64,000 nt of DNA from SCTM01 sp965279655 (GTDB lineage: Bacteria > Pseudomonadota > Alphaproteobacteria > Rhodospirillales > Rhodospirillaceae): positions 3,348,001 to 3,412,000 of the forward strand of contig OZ257255.1 of the NCBI GenBank assembly GCA_965279655.1. The letters are read 5' to 3'. Under the pieces are notes generated by a model. The model was not told the DNA's origin and did no database searches. It saw nothing but the letters and a program-made list of their open reading frames with translations. This document shows, piece after piece, positions 1-7,827 of the stretch (positions are counted from its first letter, which is position 1; each line of letters opens with the position of its first letter). The position numbers and the translations under genes were made by a program.

Positions 1-724
1 TCATCAGATCGCGGCCCTTGATCTCCATGGTCTCGCCGTCGCCCTGTTCGGGCGGGCAGGCGCAGCCGATTTCCTTCTTGATGCGCTCGGCGGAGCCTTC
101 GCCGACCAGAAGGTTATGGTGACGGCGGATGTAGTTGATGATCGCTTCGTCCATCATGTCGCCGCCCACGCGAACGGAGCGCGCATAGACGATGCCGCCC
201 AGCGACAGCACGGCGACTTCCGTCGTACCGCCGCCGATATCCACCACCATGCTACCGGTCGGTTCCGTCACGGGGAGGCCGGCGCCGATCGCTGCCGCCA
301 TGGGTTCCTCGATCAGATAGACTTTGCGCGCGCCGGCGGCTTCAGCGGATTCCTGAATGGCGCGGCGTTCCACGGCGGTCGACCCGGAGGGCACGCACAC
401 GATCACCAGGGGGCTCGCGAAGCTGCGGCGGTTATGCACCTTACGGATGAAGTGCTTGATCATCTCTTCAGCCACTTCGAAGTCCGCGATGACGCCATCA
501 CGTAACGGTCGAATGGCGTGAATGTTTCCCGGGGTACGGCCCAGCATCTGCTTGGCTTCGTTGCCCACGGCGAGGACCTGCTTGCGGCCCCGTACCTCGG
601 CCAAGGCGACCACGGACGGCTCGTTCAGGACAATGCCGCGGCCTTTGACATAGACCAGCGTATTGGCGGTCCCGAGATCGATGGCCATGTCGTTGGACAG
701 CCATCCGGTCAATCTTGAAAACAT
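1..724 (-). CDS. mreB: Rod shape-determining protein MreB (partial, C-terminus off the left edge)
   Basis: MreB is the bacterial actin homologue that forms membrane-associated filaments guiding lateral cell-wall synthesis. The frame runs from ATG at 724 to the window edge without a stop, giving 241 residues of a protein usually near 345. Seen: the actin phosphate-1 motif DLGTANT at residues 16-22, followed by VYVKGRGIVLNEPSVV, and near the edge RVGGDMMDEAIINYIRR, typical of MreB. The N-terminal MFSRLTGWLS is an amphipathic start like the membrane-binding helix of the family. MreC and MreD would be expected downstream, outside the window. The start is supported by family alignment and a purine-rich stretch upstream. 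Confidence 0.96.
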   Translation of the reverse strand, partial: MFSRLTGWLSNDMAIDLGTANTLVYVKGRGIVLNEPSVVALAEVRGRKQVLAVGNEAKQMLGRTPGNIHAIRPLRDGVIADFEVAEEMIKHFIRKVHNRRSFASPLVIVCVPSGSTAVERRAIQESAEAAGARKVYLIEEPMAAAIGAGLPVTEPTGSMVVDIGGGTTEVAVLSLGGIVYARSVRVGGDMMDEAIINYIRRHHNLLVGEGSAERIKKEIGCACPPEQGDGETMEIKGRDLM

Positions 725-925
725 GAAGCTTGGTACCCTTCTCGACGGCAGCCCCGGAGGACCGGCCTGGTGGAATTTGAAGTCCCCGGATGGCCCCTTA
801 TGCCGCGCGCACGCTCGAGGTCTTCGGGGCCGGGGTCGGCACCACGAAGGGGTATTGAAGATCGAGACGCATCGGAATCATGGCTTCGCTCACGAGGAGG
901 GCCATTACAGCCCCGCTGTCGACCC

Positions 926-934
926 TGTGGATAA
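926..934 (-). promoter_or_regulatory. Perfect DnaA-box match upstream of mreB
   Basis: The minus strand reads TTATCCACA, the consensus 9-mer bound by the replication initiator DnaA. It lies about 200 bases upstream of mreB. A single 9-mer can occur by chance, and I see no cluster of boxes or AT-rich unwinding element, so this is not an origin. It could be a DnaA regulatory site. Confidence 0.35.
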
Positions 935-1206
935 CTCACGGGGTGTCGGTCAGCCTCCGGGCGCACAGACTTTTCGCGCCGAGCCGCGCAAAAACGCGAG
1001 CAAAATCAACGGCTAAGTGTAAAGTCTTAACGCCCCGAGCGAACGAACTCCCGCCACCACGATATTCGGGCCGCGTCACTTAATTTCTCATGAAGGCGTG
1101 GCGAAGGGAAGGCCCGCAAGCGCCTCTGAGGCAAACAAAAAATAGCGAGGCGGGCGGCACATTCCCGCAACCGGACGCAGGGGAGAAGCGTCGGTTAGCC
1201 CCCCAA

Positions 1207-1254
1207 ACGAAAACCGCCCCTTCCCGTCCCGGCGGCGGGACGAAAAAGGGGCGG
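1207..1254 (-). terminator. Rho-independent terminator after ilvC
   Basis: Bases 1214-1254 form a long GC-rich hairpin (CCGCCCCTT paired with AAGGGGCGG, with an inner CGTCCCG/CGGGACG stem). On the minus strand it is followed by TTTTCGT. It begins 24 bases past the ilvC stop and should end the ilvBNC transcript before mreB. Confidence 0.8.
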
Positions 1255-1277
1255 TGTATTCGGGACTCTGGGACGGA

Positions 1278-2297
1278 CTAGTTGCGGGCCTTGTCGACCA
1301 GCTTCTTGTCCTTGAGCCAGGGCATCATCGCGCGGAGCTTGCCGCCGACTTCCTCAATCGGATGATCCGCCCAATTCCGGCGCGTGGCCTTGAAGGTCGG
1401 CTGGCCGGCTTTGCATTCCTGCATCCAGCCCGACACGAAGCGGCCGCTCTGAATGTCGGCGAGGACCCTCTTCATCTCCGCCTTGGTCTCGTCGGTGACG
1501 ATGCGCGGGCCGGTGACGTAGTCGCCCCACTCCGCGGTGTTGGAGATGGAGTAGCGCATGTCGGCGAGACCGCCTTCGTAGATCAGATCGACGATCAGCT
1601 TCACTTCATGCAGGCATTCGAAGTAGGCCATCTCCGGCGCGTAGCCGGCTTCGACCAAGGTTTCGAAACCCGCGCGGATCAGGTTGGACACGCCGCCGCA
1701 GAGCACGGCTTGCTCGCCGAACAAGTCGGTCTCGCACTCTTCCTTGAACGTGGTCTCGATGATGCCCGCGCGGCCGCCGCCGATGGCCGACGCGTACGAC
1801 AGCGCGAGATCCATCGCGTTGCCCGAGGAGTTCTGCGCGATCGCCACCAGGCAGGGAACGCCTGCGCCACGGGCATATTCGCCACGCACGGTGTGGCCGG
1901 GGCCCTTCGGCGCGATCATGAACACGTCGAGATCCGGACGCGGCTCGATCAGCTTGAAGTGGATGTTGAGGCCGTGCGCAAAAGCCAACGCGCCGCCCTT
2001 CTTGAGATTGTCCTTGATGTCCTTCGTGTAGAGATCCGCTTGCAGTTCGTCCGGCGTCAGGATCATCATCACGTCGGCCCACTTCGCGGCGTCCGCCGGC
2101 GTCATGACCTTCAGGCCTTCCTTCTCCGCCTTCGCGCGGGTCGGAGAGCCTTCCTTCAGGGCGACGACAACGTCCTTCACCCCGGAATCGCGCATGTTGA
2201 GCACGTGGGCATGGCCCTGGCTGCCGTAACCGACCACGGCAATCTTCTTGCCCTTGATCAGGTTCACGTCGGCGTCGCGATCGTAATAGACACGCAT
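1278..2297 (-). CDS. ilvC: Ketol-acid reductoisomerase (class I)
   Basis: IlvC converts acetolactate or acetohydroxybutyrate to the dihydroxy acid using NADPH and Mg2+, the second step of valine/isoleucine synthesis. At 339 residues it is the short class I form. The Rossmann motif GYGSQGHA is at 23-30. The catalytic histidine lies in AFAHGLNIHF (H108). The Mg2+ ligands of the C-terminal knot domain are present as D191, E195, E227 and E231. It is the third gene of an ilvB-ilvN-ilvC order, 59 bases after ilvN, and ends at a strong terminator. The cytosolic product acts directly on acetolactate made by IlvBN. Confidence 0.98.
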   Translation of the reverse strand: MRVYYDRDADVNLIKGKKIAVVGYGSQGHAHVLNMRDSGVKDVVVALKEGSPTRAKAEKEGLKVMTPADAAKWADVMMILTPDELQADLYTKDIKDNLKKGGALAFAHGLNIHFKLIEPRPDLDVFMIAPKGPGHTVRGEYARGAGVPCLVAIAQNSSGNAMDLALSYASAIGGGRAGIIETTFKEECETDLFGEQAVLCGGVSNLIRAGFETLVEAGYAPEMAYFECLHEVKLIVDLIYEGGLADMRYSISNTAEWGDYVTGPRIVTDETKAEMKRVLADIQSGRFVSGWMQECKAGQPTFKATRRNWADHPIEEVGGKLRAMMPWLKDKKLVDKARN

Positions 2298-2356
2298 GGT
2301 CGTAGCCTTTCTGTTCGTCTTCGTTTGTTAGTGCGCTTCCAATCGAAGCGCGGAAA

Positions 2357-2974
2357 TCATTCGATGCCCGCGGCGCCGCGCGCGATCGCGGCGACACCGG
2401 TGCGGGACACTTCAATCAGGCCCAAGGGCTTCATGAGTTCGATGAAGGCATCCACCTTTTCGGTGTTGCCCACCACCTCGAACACGAAGGACTGAACCGT
2501 CGAATCCACCACGTTGGCCCGGAAGATATCGCCGATCCGCAGCGCTTCGACGCGCTTGTCGCCGACCCCGGCCACTTTGACAAGGGCAAGTTCGCGGGCC
2601 ACGGACGGGCCGTCATCGGTCAGATCGCGGACCGTGTGGATCGGCACCAACCGCTTGAGCTGGGCCTTGATCTGCTCCACCACCTGGCGCGTGCCCGACG
2701 TAACGAGGTTGATCCGGCTCAACTGCCGGTCCCGGTCGACTTCAGACACGGTCAGGCTCTCGATGTTGTAGCCGCGGCCCGAGAACAGGCCGGTGACGCG
2801 CGCGAGCACGCCGGCCTCGTTATCGACCAGGGCCGACAGCACGTGACGGTAGATGTCTTTGTCCTTCAGGCGCGCGACCGGGACCGAGCCTTCGTACAGG
2901 TTCGTGCTCTGCTCTTCCGGCGCGGGCTTCGCCGCCACTTTCGGGGCGGACTTCGCGGGTGTCTTCTTCGCCAT
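2357..2974 (-). CDS. ilvN: Acetolactate synthase regulatory (small) subunit
   Basis: This subunit binds valine and activates and feedback-inhibits the catalytic IlvB subunit. It has 205 residues: an N-terminal Lys/Ala/Pro-rich extension (about 1-38, starting MAKKTPAKSAPK), an ACT domain (about 42-115, with LVDNEAGVLARVTGLFSGRG and YNIESLTV), and the C-terminal ALS_ss_C domain. The ACT domain carries the valine-site motif typical of the long IlvH type. The extension is longer than in enterobacterial homologues and looks disordered. It lies 9 bases after ilvB on the same transcript. By convention it could also be named ilvH. Confidence 0.96.
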   Translation of the reverse strand: MAKKTPAKSAPKVAAKPAPEEQSTNLYEGSVPVARLKDKDIYRHVLSALVDNEAGVLARVTGLFSGRGYNIESLTVSEVDRDRQLSRINLVTSGTRQVVEQIKAQLKRLVPIHTVRDLTDDGPSVARELALVKVAGVGDKRVEALRIGDIFRANVVDSTVQSFVFEVVGNTEKVDAFIELMKPLGLIEVSRTGVAAIARGAAGIE

Positions 2975-2983
2975 AGCTTCCTC

Positions 2984-4798
2984 TTACACCAGCGCCAAGC
3001 CGGCGCCGCTGATCGCTTTGTCGGCGCGGTCGTCCGATCCAAGGATCATCTGGTTGTGCGCCTTGCCCGACGGGATCATCGGGAAGCAATTCTCTTTCTG
3101 ATCGACGATCACGTCGACGACCACGGGCTTCTTGATCGACATCATCTCCTTGATGGTGTCATCAACCTTGCTCGGGTCGCTCACGCGAAGACCGGCGCAT
3201 CCGAACGCTTCGGCCAGCTTCACGAAGTCCGGCAGGGATTCCGAATAGCTTTCCGAGTAGCGGCCGCCATGCAGCAACTCTTGCCACTGGCGCACCATGC
3301 CCATGTACTGGTTGTTCACGATGAACACCTTCACCGGCAGACGGTACTGAACCGCGGTGGAGAGTTCCTGAATGTTCATCAGGATCGAGGCTTCGCCCGC
3401 GACATCGACCACCAGCGCATCGGGATGCGCGAGCTGCGTGCCGATGGCCGCCGGCAGGCCATAACCCATGGTGCCGAGACCGCCGGAGGTCATCCACCGG
3501 TTCGGTTCGTTGAAACGCAGGAATTGCGCCGCCCACATCTGGTGCTGACCGACTTCGGTCGTGAAATAGGTTTCACGCTTCTTCGTCAGCTCATACAGAC
3601 GCTGAATCGCGTACTGCGGCTTGATGATCTTGCCTTTCTGCTCGTAGCTCAGGCAGTTCTTCGCGCGCCAGCCTTCGATGTCGCGCCACCAAGACTTCAG
3701 CGCGGCCTGATCGGCGGCCAGCTTCTGCTTCTTCCACTTGGCCAGCATCTCTTCGAGCACGTTGGCGGAATCGCCGATGATCGGCACTTCGACGATCACG
3801 TTCTTGTTGACCGAAGAGGCGTCGATATCGACGTGGATCTTCTTCGAGGCCGGCGCGAAGAAGTTGAGATTGCCGGTGACGCGATCGTCGAAGCGCGCGC
3901 CGATGTTGATCATCACATCGCAGCCGTGCATCGCGAGATTGGCTTCATAGAGCCCGTGCATGCCCAGCATGCCGAGCCATTGCTCGTCGTCGGCGGGGAA
4001 TGCACCCAGACCCATCAGCGTCGAGGTGATCGGGAAGCCGGTGAGTTTCACGAGCTCGCGCAACGCCTTCACGGCGCGCGGGCCGCCGTTGATGACGCCG
4101 CCGCCGGTGTAGAAGATCGGCTTCTTCGCGCCCGCCATCAGCTTCAGCGCGGCATCCACCGCGCCGCTGTCGGGCAGCAGCTGCGGACGATAGGTCTTGT
4201 GCTTCTGCTGAAGACCGCTGGGCGCGCGTTGATACGTACCCTCGGTCATCACCACGTCTTTCGGCAGATCGATCACCACCGGACCGGGACGGCCGGTGCG
4301 CGCCACGTAAAAGGCTTCGTGCACGATGCGCGCCAGCTGCTCCACGTCCTTCACCAGGTAATTGTGCTTGGTGCAGGGACGCGTGATGCCGACCGTGTCG
4401 GCTTCCTGGAAGGCGTCGTTGCCGATGAGGTGCGTGGGCACCTGGCCGGTGAGACACACGATCGGGATGGAATCCATCAGCGCGTCGGTAAGGCCGGTGA
4501 CCGCATTGGTCGCGCCGGGACCGGAGGTCACCAGCACGCATCCCACTTTACCGGTCGAGCGCGCGTAGCCTTCGGCGGCGTGCACCGCGCCCTGCTCGTG
4601 GCGCACCAGGATGTGGCGGATGCGGTTCTGCTTAAAAATCTCGTCGTAGATCGGCAGCACCGCGCCGCCCGGATAGCCGAACACGACCTCGACGCCTTGC
4701 TCCGCCAGCGCCTTGAGGACGATGCGCGCGCCCAGCATGCGTTCGCCCGGCTTGGCGGGGGTGTCGTCGATATCGGAGGCAAAGGCGCGGTTGGACAT
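2984..4798 (-). CDS. ilvB: Acetolactate synthase large (catalytic) subunit
   Basis: This TPP/FAD/Mg2+ enzyme condenses two pyruvates, or pyruvate and 2-ketobutyrate, at the start of branched-chain amino acid synthesis. It has 604 residues in the standard three-domain order. The catalytic glutamate that activates TPP is E68 in RHEQGA. The FAD/central domain spans about 210-345. The TPP/Mg2+ segment is VAGEASILMNIQEL (467-480) with NNQYMG at 495-500. The usual GDG start of the TPP motif reads GEA here, so the first Mg2+-binding Asp is replaced by Glu. It heads ilvB-ilvN-ilvC; a promoter-like pair and a leader hairpin lie just upstream. Confidence 0.97.
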   Translation of the reverse strand: MSNRAFASDIDDTPAKPGERMLGARIVLKALAEQGVEVVFGYPGGAVLPIYDEIFKQNRIRHILVRHEQGAVHAAEGYARSTGKVGCVLVTSGPGATNAVTGLTDALMDSIPIVCLTGQVPTHLIGNDAFQEADTVGITRPCTKHNYLVKDVEQLARIVHEAFYVARTGRPGPVVIDLPKDVVMTEGTYQRAPSGLQQKHKTYRPQLLPDSGAVDAALKLMAGAKKPIFYTGGGVINGGPRAVKALRELVKLTGFPITSTLMGLGAFPADDEQWLGMLGMHGLYEANLAMHGCDVMINIGARFDDRVTGNLNFFAPASKKIHVDIDASSVNKNVIVEVPIIGDSANVLEEMLAKWKKQKLAADQAALKSWWRDIEGWRAKNCLSYEQKGKIIKPQYAIQRLYELTKKRETYFTTEVGQHQMWAAQFLRFNEPNRWMTSGGLGTMGYGLPAAIGTQLAHPDALVVDVAGEASILMNIQELSTAVQYRLPVKVFIVNNQYMGMVRQWQELLHGGRYSESYSESLPDFVKLAEAFGCAGLRVSDPSKVDDTIKEMMSIKKPVVVDVIVDQKENCFPMIPSGKAHNQMILGSDDRADKAISGAGLALV

Positions 4799-4825
4799 GG
4801 CGGTGGCTCTCTACGATCGAGTCTT

Positions 4826-4863
4826 GGCAAATCAAAACCCGCCCAGACGGAGGGCCGGGCGGG
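4826..4863 (-). promoter_or_regulatory. Hairpin plus T-rich tract in the ilvB leader (attenuator or miaA terminator)
   Basis: CCCGCCC at 4838-4844 pairs with GGGCGGG at 4857-4863. On the minus strand the stem is followed by TTTTGATTTG, so it looks like an intrinsic terminator. It sits between miaA and ilvB and, if the promoter at 4877-4905 is real, within the first bases of the ilvB mRNA. It could stop miaA readthrough or act as an attenuator. No obvious Leu/Val/Ile-rich leader peptide is visible. Confidence 0.5.
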
Positions 4864-4876
4864 CAAATGCGGGCGG

Positions 4877-4905
4877 AACCTAGTCGCCGGACCGGGGTCG
4901 GTCAA
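4877..4905 (-). promoter_or_regulatory. Candidate sigma-70-type promoter of ilvBNC
   Basis: On the minus strand TTGACC (4905-4900) and TAGGTT (4882-4877) are separated by exactly 17 bases, a good match to a housekeeping promoter. The -35 box overlaps the miaA stop codon, and the predicted start would fall about 70 bases ahead of ilvB. The match is by eye only. Confidence 0.45.
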
Positions 4906-5831
4906 CCCCAATTCCGAATTTTTGCAAAGATTTCCGGCAATAATCTTTCCGAAAATTGCTCATGAATGGTTAATGACGCAGGAAACTGATGTCGGAACCA
5001 GGTGGATTGCCGTTTGGCGTACTGCCGAGTCGCGATTTTCCCCAGGTCCACCGCCGTCGGTAGGCCGATCTCGCCGGCCAGATGCGCCGCCAGGGGCTTG
5101 GCGCCGAGCGCGCGCATGACGGGGGCCGTCGGCGCGATGCCGGTCGCGAGCAAAGCGCGCAGTTCCTCAAGGGCGCCCGACGCGATCATCCGGTCGAAGC
5201 GGGCGTCGCCGGCGGCGATGACCGCGGCGCGCGGCGGAAGAATGAGGAACGGGAGAAAGGTGGCGGCGACAGCCGGCCGGGGCGGGTCGGTTTGCCAGGC
5301 GGAGAGCGGACGGCCCGTGGCTTCCACGACTTCCCACGCGCGCAGGATGCGCTGTGTGTCGCCGACCTTCAGGCGCGCGGCGAGCGACGGATCGCGCTGG
5401 GCGAGACGCGCGTGAAAGGCGTCATGGCCGATATCATTGAGAAGCGCTTTGGCCGCTGTGCGAAATTCCGGCGCGATCTCCGGCATCTCCGGCAGACCGA
5501 CCATCAGCGACTGCAGATAGAGACCGCTGCCGCCGACAAGAACCGAGACGCGATCCGCATTGGCGGCGATCTCCTGCGCCGCGCGGCGCGCCCATGCGGG
5601 GCCTGAGTCTTTCTCCGTCGGGCCGAGCGTGCCGAACAGACGGTGCGGCACGCGCGCTTCTTCCTCCGGCGTCGGCCGCGCGGTGAGGAGCGGCAGATCG
5701 CGGTAGCACTGCTGGCTGTCGGCGTTGATGACGACGGCGTTGAATTCTTCCGCGAGGCTAAGCGCCAGCGCCGACTTGCCCGACGCGGTGGGGCCGGCAA
5801 CGACGATGACTTTGGGGAGGGTTGAGGGCAC
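4902..5831 (-). CDS. miaA: tRNA dimethylallyltransferase
   Basis: MiaA transfers a dimethylallyl group to A37 of tRNAs that read codons starting with U, the first step towards ms2i6A. The P-loop GPTASGKSAL follows directly after the start, then INADSQQCYRDLPLLTARPT, the conserved substrate-binding segment, and near the C-terminus RQYAKRQSTWFR, typical of the family. I chose GTG at 5831 (309 residues, beginning VPSTLPKVIVVAGPT). A longer frame to 5894 would add WIPAFAGMT, which is a translated REP palindrome and not protein. An AGGA motif precedes the GTG. The gene lies upstream of ilvB. Confidence 0.94.
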   Translation of the reverse strand: MPSTLPKVIVVAGPTASGKSALALSLAEEFNAVVINADSQQCYRDLPLLTARPTPEEEARVPHRLFGTLGPTEKDSGPAWARRAAQEIAANADRVSVLVGGSGLYLQSLMVGLPEMPEIAPEFRTAAKALLNDIGHDAFHARLAQRDPSLAARLKVGDTQRILRAWEVVEATGRPLSAWQTDPPRPAVAATFLPFLILPPRAAVIAAGDARFDRMIASGALEELRALLATGIAPTAPVMRALGAKPLAAHLAGEIGLPTAVDLGKIATRQYAKRQSTWFRHQFPASLTIHEQFSERLLPEIFAKIRNWG

Positions 5832-5853
5832 GCGGCCGCAGTCCTGCACAACT

Positions 5854-5941
5854 GTCATCCCGGCGAAGGCCGGGATCCACAGCACAATAAGCACGGTCCG
5901 TGCAGTTTGAGGAGTGGACCCCGGATCAAGTCCGGGGTGAC
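5854..5941. repeat. REP-like palindrome pair upstream of miaA
   Basis: Two short imperfect palindromes lie here: GTCATCCCGG...CCGGGATCCA (5854-5879) and TGGACCCCGG...CCGGGGTGAC (5915-5941), in inverted orientation, with the small palindrome GCACGGTCCGTGC (5891-5903) between them. This arrangement is common between genes of alphaproteobacteria. A related pair occurs at 51817-51939. Confidence 0.8.
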
Positions 5942-5981
5942 GGCCTGTGGGGAGGCGACAGCCTGCCCCACTCTTCCCCAG

Positions 5982-6578
5982 TTAGAGAGGCGGAACAGCC
6001 TCACATTCCAGGCGTTCGACGTTGCCGCCGGAGAGGCGGAAGATTGCGTCTTGGGGCACGTCTTGCTGCATGGTGTCGTGGCGAGAAAGGCCGGCGTAGG
6101 CGCCGCGCAGCAGTCGGCCCGCGACGCCGTGGCTGACGACGATGAGGCGGCGGTGTGCCTCCGCTTCCTGCTCAAGCAGCCAGGCCCGCACGCGCTGCAT
6201 CACGTCCTCATAGGTTTCGCCGCCGGGACTGCGGAAGAACCACTCGCGGTCGGTCAGGAACGTCGGGTCTTCTTTGGCGATCTCCGCGTAGAGCAGTCCT
6301 TCCCACGCACCGACCGAGACTTCCGCGAGACGCGGATCGTATTCGACCGCGCGGCCGAGACGCGACGCAATGATCTCGGCGGTCCTCTTCGCCCGGCGCT
6401 GCGGGCTGGCGATGATACGCCAGGGGGTTTGGGCGTCGTGTCCGATCAGGCGATGCAGAAGGTCGCCCATGGCCGCGGCCTGCCGCTCGCCAAGCGCATT
6501 CAAGGCGGTCTCGAACCGGCCTTGAATGCGGCGTTCCCGGTTGTAATCCGTTTCGCCGTGACGGCAGAGATAGATCAG
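5982..6578 (-). CDS. Histidine phosphatase family protein (phosphoglycerate mutase-like)
   Basis: This is a member of the RHG phosphatase superfamily, which uses a phosphohistidine intermediate. Seen: the signature LCRHGETDYNRERRIQG at the N-terminus (RHG histidine), the distal acid region SVGAWEG, and the second catalytic histidine in VVSHGVAGRLLRG. Length is about 198-201 residues, normal for cofactor-independent broad-specificity phosphatases such as CobC/GpmB-like proteins; the substrate cannot be told. The start is odd: in this frame there is no ATG, GTG or TTG near the family start. The only nearby candidate is CTG at 6578, and an upstream start would overlap the DUF1015 gene. The true start is unresolved. 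Confidence 0.85.
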   Translation of the reverse strand: MIYLCRHGETDYNRERRIQGRFETALNALGERQAAAMGDLLHRLIGHDAQTPWRIIASPQRRAKRTAEIIASRLGRAVEYDPRLAEVSVGAWEGLLYAEIAKEDPTFLTDREWFFRSPGGETYEDVMQRVRAWLLEQEAEAHRRLIVVSHGVAGRLLRGAYAGLSRHDTMQQDVPQDAIFRLSGGNVERLECEAVPPL

Positions 6579-6589
6579 GCGCGGCGTCC

Positions 6590-7822
6590 CTAATCCAACA
6601 CGTGGCTGACGAGGCCGTCGGCCAGCTTGGGCTCGAACCAGGTGGACTTGGGCGGCATGACTTCGTTCGCGTCCGCGACGGCCATCAACTGATCGAGCCG
6701 TGTCGGGTGGAGCGAGAACGCGACCTTCATCTCGCCGGAGTTCACCCGCTTCTCGAGTTCGCCGAGACCGCGGATGCCGCCGACGAAATCGATGCGCTTG
6801 TCGCGGCGCGGATCGGCGATGCCGAGCACCGGATCGATGAGGAACTTCTGCAAGAGGCTCACGTCGAGCTGGCCGACCGGATCGTTCTTCGGGATCAGGG
6901 TCTCGTTGATGTCGAGCTGGTACCAGCTGCCGCCGAGATACATGCCGAAGCGCGTCGGCTTCTCCGGCTTCACCTGGGCGGACGCCTTCGTCACGGTGAA
7001 GTTGGCCTTCACCTTGTCGAGGAAAGCTTCCGGCGTGAGGCCGTTGAGGTCCTTGATCACGCGATTGTAGTCGAAGATGCGCATCTGATCGTGCGGGAAG
7101 GCGACGGTCAGGAAGTAGTTGTGGCTGTCGGTCGACGTCTTTTCTTTCCGCGCAGCCGCGATGCGCGAGGCCGCGGCGGAGCGATGATGCCCGTCGGCGA
7201 TGTAGAGCGCCGGCATGGCGTCCACCAGCGCGGTGATGTCGGCAATGGCCGTGTCGCTGTCGATCAGCCACAGGGTATGCACGATGCCGTCGTCGGCCGT
7301 GACGTCGTACAGCGCCGGGGTCTTGGCGATGCCGTCGAGGAGGGCTTGCAACTGCGCATTGGCGCGATAGGCCAGCAGCACCGGGCCGGTCTGCGCGTTG
7401 AGCGCGTCGATCTGGCGGACGCGGTCGTCTTCCTTGTCGGGGCGCGTGAATTCATGCTTGCGCACACGGTTGGTGTCGTAGTCCGCCACGGACGCCGTGC
7501 CGACAAAGCCGGTCTGCACGTGATTGCCCATCTTCAGGCGATAGACGTAGTAGCGCGGGGCGGCGTCGCGGATCAGCACGCCTTGCTGGACGAGGCGCGC
7601 GAGGTTCTCCGCGCCCTTGGCATAGACCGCCGGCGCGTAGGGATCGGTGTCCTTCGGCAGATCGATCTCCGGCTTGGAGATGTGCAGGAAGCTGTTGGGC
7701 TTGCCGTCGGCGCGCGCGCGCGCTTCTTCCGTGTTCAACACATCGTACGGCGGGGCGGCAACATCGGATGCCCGTTCGGGAACGGGACGCAGGCCGCGGA
7801 AGGGACGGATCAAAGTGGTCAC
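6590..7822 (-). CDS. DUF1015 family protein
   Basis: A 410-residue member of DUF1015, a widespread cytosolic family of unproven function. Seen: the N-terminal TTLIRPFRGLRP and VAAPPYDVLNTEEAR, the core KHEFTRPDKEDDR, and the hallmark YIADGHHRSAAASRIA near the middle. GTG at 7822 was chosen; another in-frame GTG at 7828 overlaps the pepA stop (TAGTG). It is the second gene after pepA on the minus strand and runs almost directly into the phosphatase gene. In other bacteria the family is found near serine metabolism or phosphatase genes, but no function can be inferred from this. Confidence 0.9.
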   Translation of the reverse strand: MTTLIRPFRGLRPVPERASDVAAPPYDVLNTEEARARADGKPNSFLHISKPEIDLPKDTDPYAPAVYAKGAENLARLVQQGVLIRDAAPRYYVYRLKMGNHVQTGFVGTASVADYDTNRVRKHEFTRPDKEDDRVRQIDALNAQTGPVLLAYRANAQLQALLDGIAKTPALYDVTADDGIVHTLWLIDSDTAIADITALVDAMPALYIADGHHRSAAASRIAAARKEKTSTDSHNYFLTVAFPHDQMRIFDYNRVIKDLNGLTPEAFLDKVKANFTVTKASAQVKPEKPTRFGMYLGGSWYQLDINETLIPKNDPVGQLDVSLLQKFLIDPVLGIADPRRDKRIDFVGGIRGLGELEKRVNSGEMKVAFSLHPTRLDQLMAVADANEVMPPKSTWFEPKLADGLVSHVLD

Positions 7823-7827
7823 GAGCA

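Larger units (their letters stand above)
725..1277. other. Long intergenic region upstream of mreB
   Basis: About 550 bases separate the ilvC stop from the mreB start. I see no convincing gene here; the short frames on both strands have no family signature. It holds the ilvC terminator at its right end, a perfect DnaA-box match near 926-934, and presumably the mreB promoter and 5' leader. No clear -35/-10 pair could be chosen. Confidence 0.5.

Noticed and set aside
725..1277. Replication origin near the DnaA box
   Set aside because: Only a single box is present and there is no AT-rich unwinding region or dnaA/hemE-type context.
2636..5119. Very long plus-strand ORF opposite ilvN-ilvB
   Set aside because: It is a shadow on the antisense strand of clear ilvN, ilvB and miaA genes, produced by GC-rich codon bias; it has no family signature.
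5982..7271. 429-codon minus frame running through the DUF1015 gene into the phosphatase
   Set aside because: Only the last ~200 codons match a family; the front part overlaps DUF1015 in another frame and is Arg/His-rich shadow sequence.
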